DNA of 7,541 bases from Candidatus Saccharimonadota bacterium (lineage in GTDB: Bacteria > Patescibacteriota > Saccharimonadia > Saccharimonadales > JACDBH01): the NCBI GenBank assembly GCA_020428565.1, contig JAGQMT010000017.1:1-7541 (forward strand), read 5' to 3'. Every line of letters begins with the position of its first letter. The stretch's first letter is position 1. Positions 1 through 6,827 of this stretch are shown piece by piece. The position numbers were made by a program, and so were the translations under genes. The notes beneath the pieces were generated by a model, which did not search any database, had not been told where the DNA came from, and saw only the letters and a list, made by a program, of their open reading frames with translations.

Positions 1-857
1 AGGTTACTAATGATACCTATACTGGTGGTCTGGTAGGTCGTAACGAGACAGTCGAAAGCGAACGCACCTTTGTTAATAACTATTACGATCAACAGCGAAC
101 TGGTCAAACGGTATGTGCTACAGATGATAATGATGGCGAACCTTTAACCTGTACTGTAGTTAATTCTCATGGCGATCAATTAGGGTATTTCATAAACAAC
201 AACACAAATGCGCCAATGGATACATGGAACTTTAACGGTGTTTGGGTGGCTAACCCTAGTATCCCGCCAATATTTAAGCAAGTCAACGATTCTGATAATG
301 ACGGAATATCTGATGAGATTGAAAGCGCAAGCCCCAATGGTGGCGATGCGAATAATGATGGCATTCTTGACAGCCAACAGTCAAATGTTGCTAGTTTAGT
401 AAACTCAATTAATGGGCAATATGTAGCCGTAGCTCTAGATAATCAAAACTGTAGATTAACTGGTGTTAGCGTAAATTCTGAAGATACCAATATTATTAAA
501 GATACAGGCTTTAACTACACGGCTGGATTGGTGAATTTTGCGGCGGATTGTGGTGAGCTTGGCGTTACTTCTATGGTAAATATTTACCAATACAGTATTA
601 CCAAAGATGAGTTAGTACTAAGAAAGTATAACCCTGTTACGTCTGCTTATTTTACGATTATGGGCGCTAGTATTATCGATCAGGTGATTGATGGCCATGC
701 CGCCGTTGTTGCTTCATATATCATTACTGACGGTGGCGACTTGGATATCGACGGTAAAGTAGATGGAACGATAGTTGACCCAGTTGGATTGGCTTCTTCT
801 GTGGTTGACGTCCCTAACACAGGTGTTGTTAAGCATTGGATATTGAGTTTGAGATAG
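1..857 (+). CDS. Secreted surface/adhesin-like protein, C-terminal part (5' end outside window)
   Basis: The frame is open from the left edge (first complete codon at base 3) to a TAG at 855-857, giving 284 visible residues; the start lies outside the window. The visible part begins with a GLUG-like segment (TGGLVGRNE, then NNYYDQQRTGQ), a pattern common in bacterial beta-helical surface proteins. Acidic DSDNDGISDEIES and GGDANNDGILD follow, typical thrombospondin-3-type calcium-binding repeats. The last ~150 residues carry DGHAAVVASYIITDGGDLD and DGTIVDPVG, matching my memory of the choice-of-anchor U domain, which usually sits just before a surface-anchoring signal. Two cysteines (NQNCRL, AADCGE) could form a disulfide. 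The protein ends VPNTG plus ten residues, so the usual hydrophobic tail of a sortase substrate is missing. A sortase gene lies 130 bases downstream, which supports a cell-surface role. The ligand or adhesion target is unknown. Confidence 0.82.
   Translation, partial: VTNDTYTGGLVGRNETVESERTFVNNYYDQQRTGQTVCATDDNDGEPLTCTVVNSHGDQLGYFINNNTNAPMDTWNFNGVWVANPSIPPIFKQVNDSDNDGISDEIESASPNGGDANNDGILDSQQSNVASLVNSINGQYVAVALDNQNCRLTGVSVNSEDTNIIKDTGFNYTAGLVNFAADCGELGVTSMVNIYQYSITKDELVLRKYNPVTSAYFTIMGASIIDQVIDGHAAVVASYIITDGGDLDIDGKVDGTIVDPVGLASSVVDVPNTGVVKHWILSLR
288..383 (+). other. Thrombospondin-3-like calcium-binding repeat segment within the surface protein
   Basis: This part of the surface protein encodes two acidic repeats, DSDNDGISDEIE and GDANNDGILDSQ. 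Each follows the D-x-D/N-x-D-G-x-x-D calcium-loop pattern. Such linkers stiffen extracellular stalks when calcium binds. That role is family knowledge and has not been shown here. Confidence 0.75.
810..824 (+). other. VPNTG sortase-motif-like pentapeptide with truncated tail
   Basis: The five codons read Val-Pro-Asn-Thr-Gly, fitting the LPxTG family (VPxTG variants are known in Gram-positive pilins). Only VVKHWILSLR follows before the stop, instead of a ~20-residue hydrophobic stretch and a basic tail. Neither alternative frame restores one: the +1 frame gives LLSIGY then a stop, and the other stops after one codon. The site may be degenerate, or this family may need only a short tail. Confidence 0.5.
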
Positions 858-874
858 TTCTACGGGCTAAGGCG

Positions 875-894
875 ACCATCAGTCAATGGTTTTT
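875..894 (+). terminator. Weak candidate terminator after the surface-protein gene
   Basis: ACCAT (875-879) can pair with ATGGT (886-890) across a six-base loop and runs into a short T tract (890-894). The stem is only five base pairs and AT-rich, so it would be a poor intrinsic terminator. It sits 17 bases past the stop codon, which is the only other support. Confidence 0.2.
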
Positions 895-974
895 GGTGTC
901 TGAATCGATAACATGGTTCTTGTGATGGAAGATAGTATAGATGCTCATATGTAATTATTCACAAGAATGTATAA

Positions 975-979
975 AGAGG
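975..979 (+). promoter_or_regulatory. Ribosome-binding site that sets the sortase start at 988
   Basis: AGAGG ends eight bases before the ATG at 988, a good Shine-Dalgarno spacing. The in-frame ATG at 967 lies upstream of this site and has no comparable signal, so 988 is preferred. Confidence 0.7.
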
Positions 980-987
980 TATTTAAT

Positions 988-1635
988 ATGATTAGACTTC
1001 AATTTCCTAGGAGGTGGATGTGGTTGACCGCAGGCGTAGTGGCCTTAGCGGTGTTAATAATTGGTGTGGTTTGTTTTTTTAATAAAAAAGATATTGTCAG
1101 AGAGGGTGGTGAGCCGATTATTACTTATTCAACAGATACTCCTGATGACTCTAGGGAGAATGCTGATAATTATAATTGGCGCGGTGGCGTTGAAGATCCA
1201 AAGAAAATCATCATGCCTAGTATTGGCGTAGACTCATTCATACAACAAGTTGGTGTGGATCAGAACGATGAAGTGGCTGTGCCGAATAATGTACATCTTG
1301 CTGGTTGGTATGTAGAGAGCGCGAGGCCTGGTCGGCAAGGCTTAAGTATTATAGACGGTCATGTTAATGGGCGTACCGCCGAGGGAGTATTTAGGAATTT
1401 AGAAAAACTTGTCAAAGATGACGAAGTGGGGATTGAGTTTGGTAATGGAGAAATCAAGAATTTTAAGGTTATAGAAACCCATAGAGCTAAGGTCGATGAG
1501 GCGGCTAGTATATTATTCTCGCAGAAGCCTAAGGTGTACAGCCAGCTCAATCTCATTACTTGTGTAGGTGAATTTGATAGGGAAACTCGACGTTATCAGG
1601 AAAGGTTGATTGTTTATACCGAACTTATTCAGTAA
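988..1635 (+). CDS. Membrane-anchored sortase (class E/F-like cysteine transpeptidase)
   Basis: The 215-residue protein is an extracytoplasmic sortase, which cleaves an LPxTG-like signal and joins the protein to a surface nucleophile. An N-terminal basic stretch (RLQFPRRW) precedes one membrane helix (about residues 12-31). A polar linker leads to the sortase domain from about residue 70. The catalytic triad is visible: His125 in IIDGHVNG, Cys192 in LNLITCVGEF, and Arg206 in YQERLIVY. The TC-x-G-x-F-D layout and short length resemble classes E/F rather than SrtA or SrtB, but subclass is uncertain. The start at 988 has a well-placed AGAGG; an in-frame ATG at 967 would add seven residues. The upstream surface protein ending in VPNTG is the obvious candidate substrate, although its tail is abnormal. 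No clear promoter was found in the 130-base gap, so co-transcription with the surface protein is possible. Confidence 0.92.
   Translation: MIRLQFPRRWMWLTAGVVALAVLIIGVVCFFNKKDIVREGGEPIITYSTDTPDDSRENADNYNWRGGVEDPKKIIMPSIGVDSFIQQVGVDQNDEVAVPNNVHLAGWYVESARPGRQGLSIIDGHVNGRTAEGVFRNLEKLVKDDEVGIEFGNGEIKNFKVIETHRAKVDEAASILFSQKPKVYSQLNLITCVGEFDRETRRYQERLIVYTELIQ
1009..1017 (+). promoter_or_regulatory. Strong Shine-Dalgarno-like sequence inside the sortase gene
   Basis: AGGAGGTGG lies directly before an in-frame ATG at 1018, which would start at residue 11 of the sortase, at the beginning of the membrane helix. The spacing from AGGAGG to the ATG is only three bases, so initiation there should be inefficient. 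It would also remove the basic residues that orient the helix. It may cause pausing or a minor second start, or it may simply encode the Pro-Arg-Arg-Trp stretch. Confidence 0.3.
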
Positions 1636-1738
1636 TGATGTTGTAAGCGCTGGATATGCTGTTGATACAAAGTTTTGCGTTATCGACCTTGTTTAAAAAT
1701 GCAGGGACATATATTTGCTATTATCGTTTAGTGATGAT

Positions 1739-2812
1739 ATGATAAAGATTATGACATTACATAGTTTTAGCGAGATGCCAATTAGTGCAACCGAACAACG
1801 TTTTAAGGATAGAATTGATGCCCATAACCAAGCGGTTATAGCCAGTCTTGCTTTGCGCAGTAGTCAGATTGAGACGACTGTAGATAATTATGGTCCAACT
1901 GTGTCTTATTCTGCTAAGGAGCTTCCACCACTGCCAGAAGTGCTAGAGCGTACTCGATTATTTGAGACTGTTCAACCCAAGTATGCAATCCGAGCATCAA
2001 AAGCGGTGGCGCCTAACCAAGGTCTATTCGATATCGACCCGATAATCACCTCTGTCACCCAGAGTTCCGATAAGGCAGTAATGACGTCCAACGAGCATCA
2101 TCATAGTCGTCCATTGTTTGGTGTTGATCGACTTCGTGAGTCAGGTCAAGAACAGACGGTTAAGGTGGTCGTACCATCAAGTGCTGTTATTAAGCCAGAA
2201 GCCAAACAGTCCATCTTCCCACAGGCGATTCCATATGGTGTTTTTGATAATATTACAACTGATAATGTTGAAGCTGTAGATCCGCAACAATTAGCTGATA
2301 ACGATGACGGCAGTATTATTCAAAAGGGTGTAAAGTGGCTAAAAGCAAAAGCCGAAAAACTAGGTTCTAAGATTAATTTGCGTAAGGTGGGTGCGGTGGC
2401 TGTGTTGGCTTGCGTAATATTGCCATCTGCGTCTGTCAACCAAGAGGCATTGGCTAACAATGTGGCCGAAGATGTTAGCTTAAGTTACAACCCTGTAGAT
2501 GAAAGTTTGGTTAATTCCGCGGACCATACTTCTACTACTGTATTGAATCAAACGATTGAACAATCAGCAACGACTAGCTCTGTTGACAGCCCTGAGTTTA
2601 ATATACAAAAGGTTTATTCTGGTGAAGATGTTATCAATGCTTGGCAACAAGACAATCCAGATATTGATTTAGTGGCTTCTTTTTCCAACTTGATGAGTGC
2701 TAATGTAGTTGATATACAGCGTGTGCACGAAAACGCGAGTGCCGAAGTCTGTACAGGAAAATATAACCCCGATACAGCGCAAATATGGTTGGGGCAAATG
2801 CCGAATTGCTGA
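1739..2812 (+). CDS. Unrecognised single-pass membrane protein paired with the PafA/Dop-like gene
   Basis: I do not recognise this protein. From the ATG at 1739 it has 357 residues. Alternative starts are a TTG at 1715, preceded by AGGGA, and an ATG at 1751; GTGAT just before 1739 weakly favours that one. The first ~190 residues are hydrophilic, probably partly disordered, with Pro- and Gln-rich stretches. A basic amphipathic segment (GVKWLKAKAEKLGSKINLRK, ending near residue 216) precedes a short hydrophobic helix (about 217-233, VGAVAVLACVILPSASV). The basic side suggests the N-terminal part is cytoplasmic and the last ~120 residues are outside. These are Ser/Thr-rich and then form a compact segment with Cys338 and a terminal Cys357. 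The end, CTGKYNPDTAQIWLGQMPNC, looks like a domain cut short. The PafA/Dop-like gene begins 11 bases after the stop, so co-translation and a shared pathway are likely. The C terminus is not a Pup-like GGE/GGQ. Confidence 0.75.
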   Translation: MIKIMTLHSFSEMPISATEQRFKDRIDAHNQAVIASLALRSSQIETTVDNYGPTVSYSAKELPPLPEVLERTRLFETVQPKYAIRASKAVAPNQGLFDIDPIITSVTQSSDKAVMTSNEHHHSRPLFGVDRLRESGQEQTVKVVVPSSAVIKPEAKQSIFPQAIPYGVFDNITTDNVEAVDPQQLADNDDGSIIQKGVKWLKAKAEKLGSKINLRKVGAVAVLACVILPSASVNQEALANNVAEDVSLSYNPVDESLVNSADHTSTTVLNQTIEQSATTSSVDSPEFNIQKVYSGEDVINAWQQDNPDIDLVASFSNLMSANVVDIQRVHENASAEVCTGKYNPDTAQIWLGQMPNC

Positions 2813-2823
2813 TTTTGGGTTCT

Positions 2824-4308
2824 ATGATGAATGAGCATGATACCAGCCCAAAGTTATACGGAATAGAAACAGAATTTACCTACACTTGCGAAATGATAGA
2901 TACCAATATCTTGCCTGAAATAGGAGTAGTTGTAGAAGATCGTGTGGTGGATTTGGATAATGACATTTTTGGTATTTTTGGCACTGATCATAATGATTGG
3001 AATACTGGCGAATCAGGGGTTGTATTTGACTATGATGTTTTTTCCAAGGTGTTATTAGGTAGGTTCGGGCTACATCGTGTTTCTAAAGGTATGCTGTCTA
3101 ATGGTGGCCGGCTGTATGAAGACCCCAGTGGTTATGAATACTGCACTCCAGAATGCTCTACAGCGGCTGAGGCAACTTTACGATCATTTGATGGGGATAG
3201 GATATTATTTGGTGCATTCCGCTATTTACAAGAAATGGGGCATATTGGACGTTTTCAAATCAATCGACGTACTGTAGATTATGCCGAAGATGGTAATTCT
3301 AGGGGTGTGCATATTAATACTTTGACTAACAGACAGAGTCTTAATCAATCGGAAATAGCTATTTTGGCTACTCTGAATATAGCCAAGGGTGCTTTGTTTG
3401 GATCTGGTGGACTAATGAGGGATCGGCATGGAGATGTGAAGTTTTATCATTCTCCAAGATTGGCAATTTCTGATTCCGGGATTAGTGGTTCGCCAGCGCG
3501 TTGGACCGATCGGCTTTTGGTTCGGTCGTTATTAAAATGTGATGTTGGTGGATACAGAAGATTAGAAACTATATCTGGTGATGCGCTCAATTTTGCTTGG
3601 CCTCTAAGAGCCAGTATGGTTATGACGAAGTCAGTATTAGGACTTTTGGAAATGGGTTTTGATAACATTTATATATTGCCACATATTCAGGATGCGGATA
3701 GTAGAGACACGGCTCGGCGTATTGGTATGCAGGGGGCTGAGGGCATGATGGACGTCATGTGTTGCTTGGATGACTATTATACGGAGTCTGCGGCTAATGT
3801 ATTGAGGCAGTTTGCGGAAACTTGCCTCTTTGTTGACGCCCAGCAGACTGCCTATTTGGATGAAGAGCAGCTCCAGGTGTTAAATGAGGTGATTGATGTG
3901 TTGGATATGATGGATGCAGATCGGGATTCTGTGGCAGGGGTTGTTGAATCGGTGGCTAGGCGTCAGTATTTGCAGAGAAAAATGGATCAACACAATGTAG
4001 ATATGCAGACTGATGTAATTTGTCGTGCTGATTATGCATGGGATTTGGTCGGTGGAGTAGGTGTTGCTGGGTTATATAGAGATAAGGGCTATGGTTGGCT
4101 TGGATTTGATAAACGTAGCTATACTCCATTGGCTTCAGAAGCACGGCTTACTAGACCGCCGAACGACACTAGGGCGGCGGTAAGGGGACGGGCAATACTC
4201 GATGCTGTAAAGTTGGGTAAGTCTATAGAGTTTGAGGACTGGGGTAGGTTTATGGTTGATAATATTAATCATTGTGTTGGTCCTTTGGAACATAAAGATA
4301 TAGTTTGA
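2824..4308 (+). CDS. PafA/Dop-family (Pup ligase / Pup deamidase-like) ATP-dependent enzyme
   Basis: This 494-residue protein has the carboxylate-amine ligase (glutamine-synthetase-like) fold of PafA and Dop. PafA joins Pup to lysines; Dop deamidates Pup and removes it. Visible hallmarks are GIETEF (13-18, Mg-ATP glutamates), SNGGRLYED (92-100, the conserved Asp being D100), YEYCTPEC (104-111), RGVHINTL (160-167, matching the family's GxHENYL with Ile for Glu), YRRLETISGD (244-253, as in YRRLHVIxGD), and RPPNDTRAAVRG (444-455, as in PPTDTRAxxRG). The E15-to-D100 spacing of 85 resembles Dop, which has a loop there, more than PafA (about 48 in the M. tuberculosis protein, from memory). This favours a hydrolase or deamidase, but GIETE itself is PafA-like. 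The ATGs at 2824 and 2827 put GIETE near the N terminus as in the family; an ATG at 2785 overlaps the upstream gene. No Pup or proteasome gene is visible. Length is close to normal and the frame is intact. Confidence 0.86.
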   Translation: MMNEHDTSPKLYGIETEFTYTCEMIDTNILPEIGVVVEDRVVDLDNDIFGIFGTDHNDWNTGESGVVFDYDVFSKVLLGRFGLHRVSKGMLSNGGRLYEDPSGYEYCTPECSTAAEATLRSFDGDRILFGAFRYLQEMGHIGRFQINRRTVDYAEDGNSRGVHINTLTNRQSLNQSEIAILATLNIAKGALFGSGGLMRDRHGDVKFYHSPRLAISDSGISGSPARWTDRLLVRSLLKCDVGGYRRLETISGDALNFAWPLRASMVMTKSVLGLLEMGFDNIYILPHIQDADSRDTARRIGMQGAEGMMDVMCCLDDYYTESAANVLRQFAETCLFVDAQQTAYLDEEQLQVLNEVIDVLDMMDADRDSVAGVVESVARRQYLQRKMDQHNVDMQTDVICRADYAWDLVGGVGVAGLYRDKGYGWLGFDKRSYTPLASEARLTRPPNDTRAAVRGRAILDAVKLGKSIEFEDWGRFMVDNINHCVGPLEHKDIV

Positions 4309-4344
4309 CATGATAAACTGCAGGCAATGTTTTTAGGCAAATTG

Positions 4345-4375
4345 TTGTCGCATTTTTAGTGGGAATTTTCCGATT
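4345..4375 (+). repeat. Left copy of a 31-bp inverted repeat flanking the redox operon
   Basis: The 31 bases match the reverse complement of 7441-7471 at 29 positions, including an uninterrupted 18-base block TTAGTGGGAATTTTCCGA (4356-4373). Patchy similarity continues inward: ATATTC (4399-4404) and CTCTAGCC (4434-4441) recur in the other copy at similar spacing. This copy lies in the 162-base convergent gap, 36 bases past the PafA/Dop-like stop. It is framed by AAACTGC (4315-4321) and its complement GCAGTTT (4380-4386), so the transcript could fold into a closed structure. Its role is unknown. Confidence 0.85.
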
Positions 4376-4470
4376 GGACGCAGTTTGAAAGTTGTCTTAT
4401 ATTCGAGAATGTCCGTCAGGTGGTGACTGGTGTCTCTAGCCGTGTGATTGATTTTAGTGAGACTTTATAT

Positions 4471-5961
4471 TTAATATCCAGTAAAGTAGTCGGTATGAAT
4501 AGGTTTTTTGGTGATTTTTGACATAGATTTCTCAATACTGCTTACCATGGATGGTGGTCCTGAGATATATATTTCTCTCTCTTTGTAATCGGGGAAGAGC
4601 TTGATGATCTGATCAGTATCAAAGGTTCCGTGTATTAAGCTTGTCGCTTCAGACGGTTCCTCGACAATGAATTTGATATCATGTTTTGACTTGGTTAATT
4701 CGTTGAAGTAGGCAATATCATTTTTTGCCTTGTTGAAGTATGCCATGGCTATATCTTGGTTTGTGTTGTTTGTGTCACGAATTTGGCTAATGAATGGCGT
4801 AACACCAATACCGCCAGCGATAAATAGTAATTTGGTTTGTGAATTATTGGGTAGTACAAAATCTCCGCCGGTATTCACAACCCTAAGCTTGGTGTTTGGC
4901 TTTAGGTGCCTCAAGGCCTGTTTGAACGAACTGCTTGGCTGATAGAACTTGATTCCAAGTTTTATTTCACTATCTTGCGGTGCGCTAGCTATACTAAAGT
5001 ATCGTCTCATGCCACGGATATCAGGATGGGTATGAGGTAGCTGTATCTCTATAAATTGGCCAGCGCGAAAAGTAAGCTTTTTACTTGATGTAAATGTGTA
5101 TTCGTAAGTATTATTTGCTATCTTGGTCGAGTCTTTTAGTTTTAAATAGATAGAGTGTCTTTGGTGGTATGCAAATCCAAAGGCAATTATATTTCCTATC
5201 AATAAGGCGAATGCTGGTGTGGTATTAAAGAATACTAGATTTATCGGCAAGCTAGTGATGATGGCTACGATAGAAGCGGTTATGATTTTGTGCTTGTGCG
5301 TGCCCGGCAGTGTCAATGGTTCGCTCAACATGAAGCCCGCAATAAAGATTATCGGCCATGATGCTAGACTGGTCATCATCGCTTGTTGTATAGTAGCTCC
5401 GTTTTGTATGTCTGTGTAACTAATGAGTATCGTGCTAATAGCTACAAACCAAGCACCTATGTATAGATGATTGGTTTTTTTCAGAATACAATAACTTAGT
5501 ATGATCGTGATTGGCAACAGGCTTGGTGTACCGATCCACCAGTTTGCATATTGTAGCTGAGCTGTTCCTGCTATGAATATGGCTAATGCGGCTGGGTTAA
5601 AAATATGTCTACTTCTGTAGGTAATTATATATTTTGATGCCTGTGCAAAGGCGGAGACAATTATATATTGCAAAAGTGTCGCAATATTTGTACTAGGTCC
5701 GAATACTGCCACTAGTAGTAGGCTGGTAATTATAGCCGATGTTTGGTTGGGGTTGACGGAGTATAATTTGCTAAGTATTTTGTTGAATACAACCCCACTT
5801 ACGGTAAATGCTATCGTGCTACTGATTATTTCCAGAGGAGTATATCGTAATAGGTCGGCGACAGACAGGATTAGGGCGAGTATTATGATAATCGCCACCG
5901 AGCCAATTGTCATGACATACATTGGTATCATCGAGATGTATTTTTCTATATAGTCTTTCAT
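4471..5961 (-). CDS. NqrB/RnfD-like membrane protein fused to a ferredoxin-NAD(P)H reductase domain
   Basis: A 496-residue fusion that probably moves electrons from cytoplasmic NAD(P)H into or across the membrane. Residues ~15-265 form about eight or nine hydrophobic helices of the NqrB/RnfD type, with SRHIFNPAALAIF (117-129) and FMLSEPLTLPGT (210-221), echoes of the FNPA and ML-(D/E)P-(V/L)T signatures. DIQNGAT (184-190) matches the D-x-x-(S/T)-G-A-T site where ApbE attaches FMN, making Thr190 a likely acceptor; Asn replaces the usual Ser. Residues ~272-496 are FNR-like: RAGQF (299-303), RYFSIAS (320-326, FAD binding), GGIGVTPF (383-390, nucleotide binding), YISGPPSMV (465-473), and a terminal YFTGY whose aromatic end probably stacks on the flavin. 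Unlike NqrF there is no 2Fe-2S ferredoxin domain. The start ATG overlaps the apbE stop by four bases (ATGA), so the two are translationally coupled. This is the last gene of the operon. Confidence 0.88.
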   Translation of the reverse strand: MKDYIEKYISMIPMYVMTIGSVAIIIILALILSVADLLRYTPLEIISSTIAFTVSGVVFNKILSKLYSVNPNQTSAIITSLLLVAVFGPSTNIATLLQYIIVSAFAQASKYIITYRSRHIFNPAALAIFIAGTAQLQYANWWIGTPSLLPITIILSYCILKKTNHLYIGAWFVAISTILISYTDIQNGATIQQAMMTSLASWPIIFIAGFMLSEPLTLPGTHKHKIITASIVAIITSLPINLVFFNTTPAFALLIGNIIAFGFAYHQRHSIYLKLKDSTKIANNTYEYTFTSSKKLTFRAGQFIEIQLPHTHPDIRGMRRYFSIASAPQDSEIKLGIKFYQPSSSFKQALRHLKPNTKLRVVNTGGDFVLPNNSQTKLLFIAGGIGVTPFISQIRDTNNTNQDIAMAYFNKAKNDIAYFNELTKSKHDIKFIVEEPSEATSLIHGTFDTDQIIKLFPDYKEREIYISGPPSMVSSIEKSMSKITKKPIHTDYFTGY

Positions 5962-6827
5962 ACAAATATTTCGCCAATTTTGTTTATATTGTGGGCTATG
6001 TTTTGGTCTTTGTCTATGGTGACATAGTTAAAGTTTCCGAAATGCTTCATTAGCTTGTCGGGTGGTACAAAAAACAGAGCCGTTGACAGGGCGTCTGCCA
6101 GAAAAGTGCTAGAGGTTATTGCCCAAGTTGCGACTATGTTGCAATTATTATCCATATTTGTAGCATCGATAATATGTTGATAATTGTTCCATATGCGCCG
6201 ATTGTTCGCAGAGGCGCAGATACTAAGGTCAGTTATAGAGACTGTTCCAATAACCTTGGAGGTATCCAAAGGGTTCTCTAGGCCAATAATCTGTGCTTCG
6301 TCAGTGCGTATGTATATATCACCGCTACCATCGACGATAAAACTTTGATTATAATTTGCGACAATTTTGCAAATATTATCGACCAGCAAGCCTTTGCCTA
6401 CGGCTCCAATGTCGAGGATTAAGGGCTGACTGAGTTTGAGATGATTATTCTGTAGGTTGGACGTTTGAGTAAACAAGGGTATCTTGCTCAATGTGGATTT
6501 AGGCCGAAGTGTGTAGTCTTGTCCATAACCAAGTTCATCTAATCTGGTACCGACTAATGGATTGATTTTGCCATCTGACAAGATTTCTAGTTGTTGATAG
6601 ATGTCATAAATTGGTTTGATGCTGTCAGGAAAGGATACTCCATCCAATGGCTGCTTGTGTAGTTGACTGACTAGTGAATCCGGCCTAAACCTAGAATAGG
6701 CAAAATCAAAATCTTCAATACATTGAGCAATTAATTGTTTGGTCTGACTACCTAAAGGATTGTGAGTTGCTAACTCCCACTGAGTGCCGATGGCCTCGAA
6801 TTTATAACTAGCCGTTAATGGCTTCAT
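5958..6827 (-). CDS. apbE: ApbE, FAD:protein FMN transferase
   Basis: ApbE splits FAD and attaches the FMN half to a Ser/Thr in target proteins by a phosphoester bond. The 289-residue protein opens with FEAIGTQWEL (10-19, the family's F-x-A-M-G-T-x-W). It has FRPDSLVSQL (47-56), INPLVG (88-93), DIGAVGKGLLVD (139-150, matching D-x-G-G-x-x-K-G), VDGSGDIYI (165-173), HIID (218-221), and STFLADALSTALF (240-252), which holds the Mg-binding Asp and Thr. I chose the ATG at 6827 because FEAIGT then sits at the usual distance; a TTG at 6842 would add five residues. Either start overlaps the FMN-binding gene (20 or 35 bases), so the two are co-translated. Likely targets are the neighbouring FMN-binding protein and the NGAT motif of the NqrB-like protein. 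No signal peptide or lipobox is visible, which is odd if the targets are outside the cytoplasm. Confidence 0.95.
   Translation of the reverse strand: MKPLTASYKFEAIGTQWELATHNPLGSQTKQLIAQCIEDFDFAYSRFRPDSLVSQLHKQPLDGVSFPDSIKPIYDIYQQLEILSDGKINPLVGTRLDELGYGQDYTLRPKSTLSKIPLFTQTSNLQNNHLKLSQPLILDIGAVGKGLLVDNICKIVANYNQSFIVDGSGDIYIRTDEAQIIGLENPLDTSKVIGTVSITDLSICASANNRRIWNNYQHIIDATNMDNNCNIVATWAITSSTFLADALSTALFFVPPDKLMKHFGNFNYVTIDKDQNIAHNINKIGEIFV

Noticed and set aside
967..987. Sortase start at ATG 967
   Set aside because: The AGAGG ribosome-binding site lies after this ATG and is placed correctly for the ATG at 988.
1641..1669. Promoter (TTGTAA with TGATAC) before the orphan membrane protein
   Set aside because: The -10 match is poor and the gap is only 79-103 bases; read-through from the sortase gene is equally possible.
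2300..2812. The orphan membrane protein as a Pup-like modifier
   Set aside because: It is far larger than Pup, contains a membrane helix, and ends in Pro-Asn-Cys rather than Gly-Gly-Glu/Gln.
2785..2823. Longer start for the PafA/Dop-like gene at ATG 2785
   Set aside because: It overlaps the upstream gene by 28 bases and would push GIETEF 13 residues further from the N terminus than is usual in the family; the ATGs at 2824/2827 fit better.
4432..4474. GTCTC...GAGAC stem followed by a T-rich stretch as a terminator in the convergent gap
   Set aside because: Only five base pairs with a 22-base loop and an interrupted T run; too weak to call.
4730..5953. Plus-strand open frames of 66-70 codons opposite the NqrB-FNR gene
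   Set aside because: They are antisense to a well-supported gene with clear motifs and have no convincing ribosome-binding sites or recognisable products.
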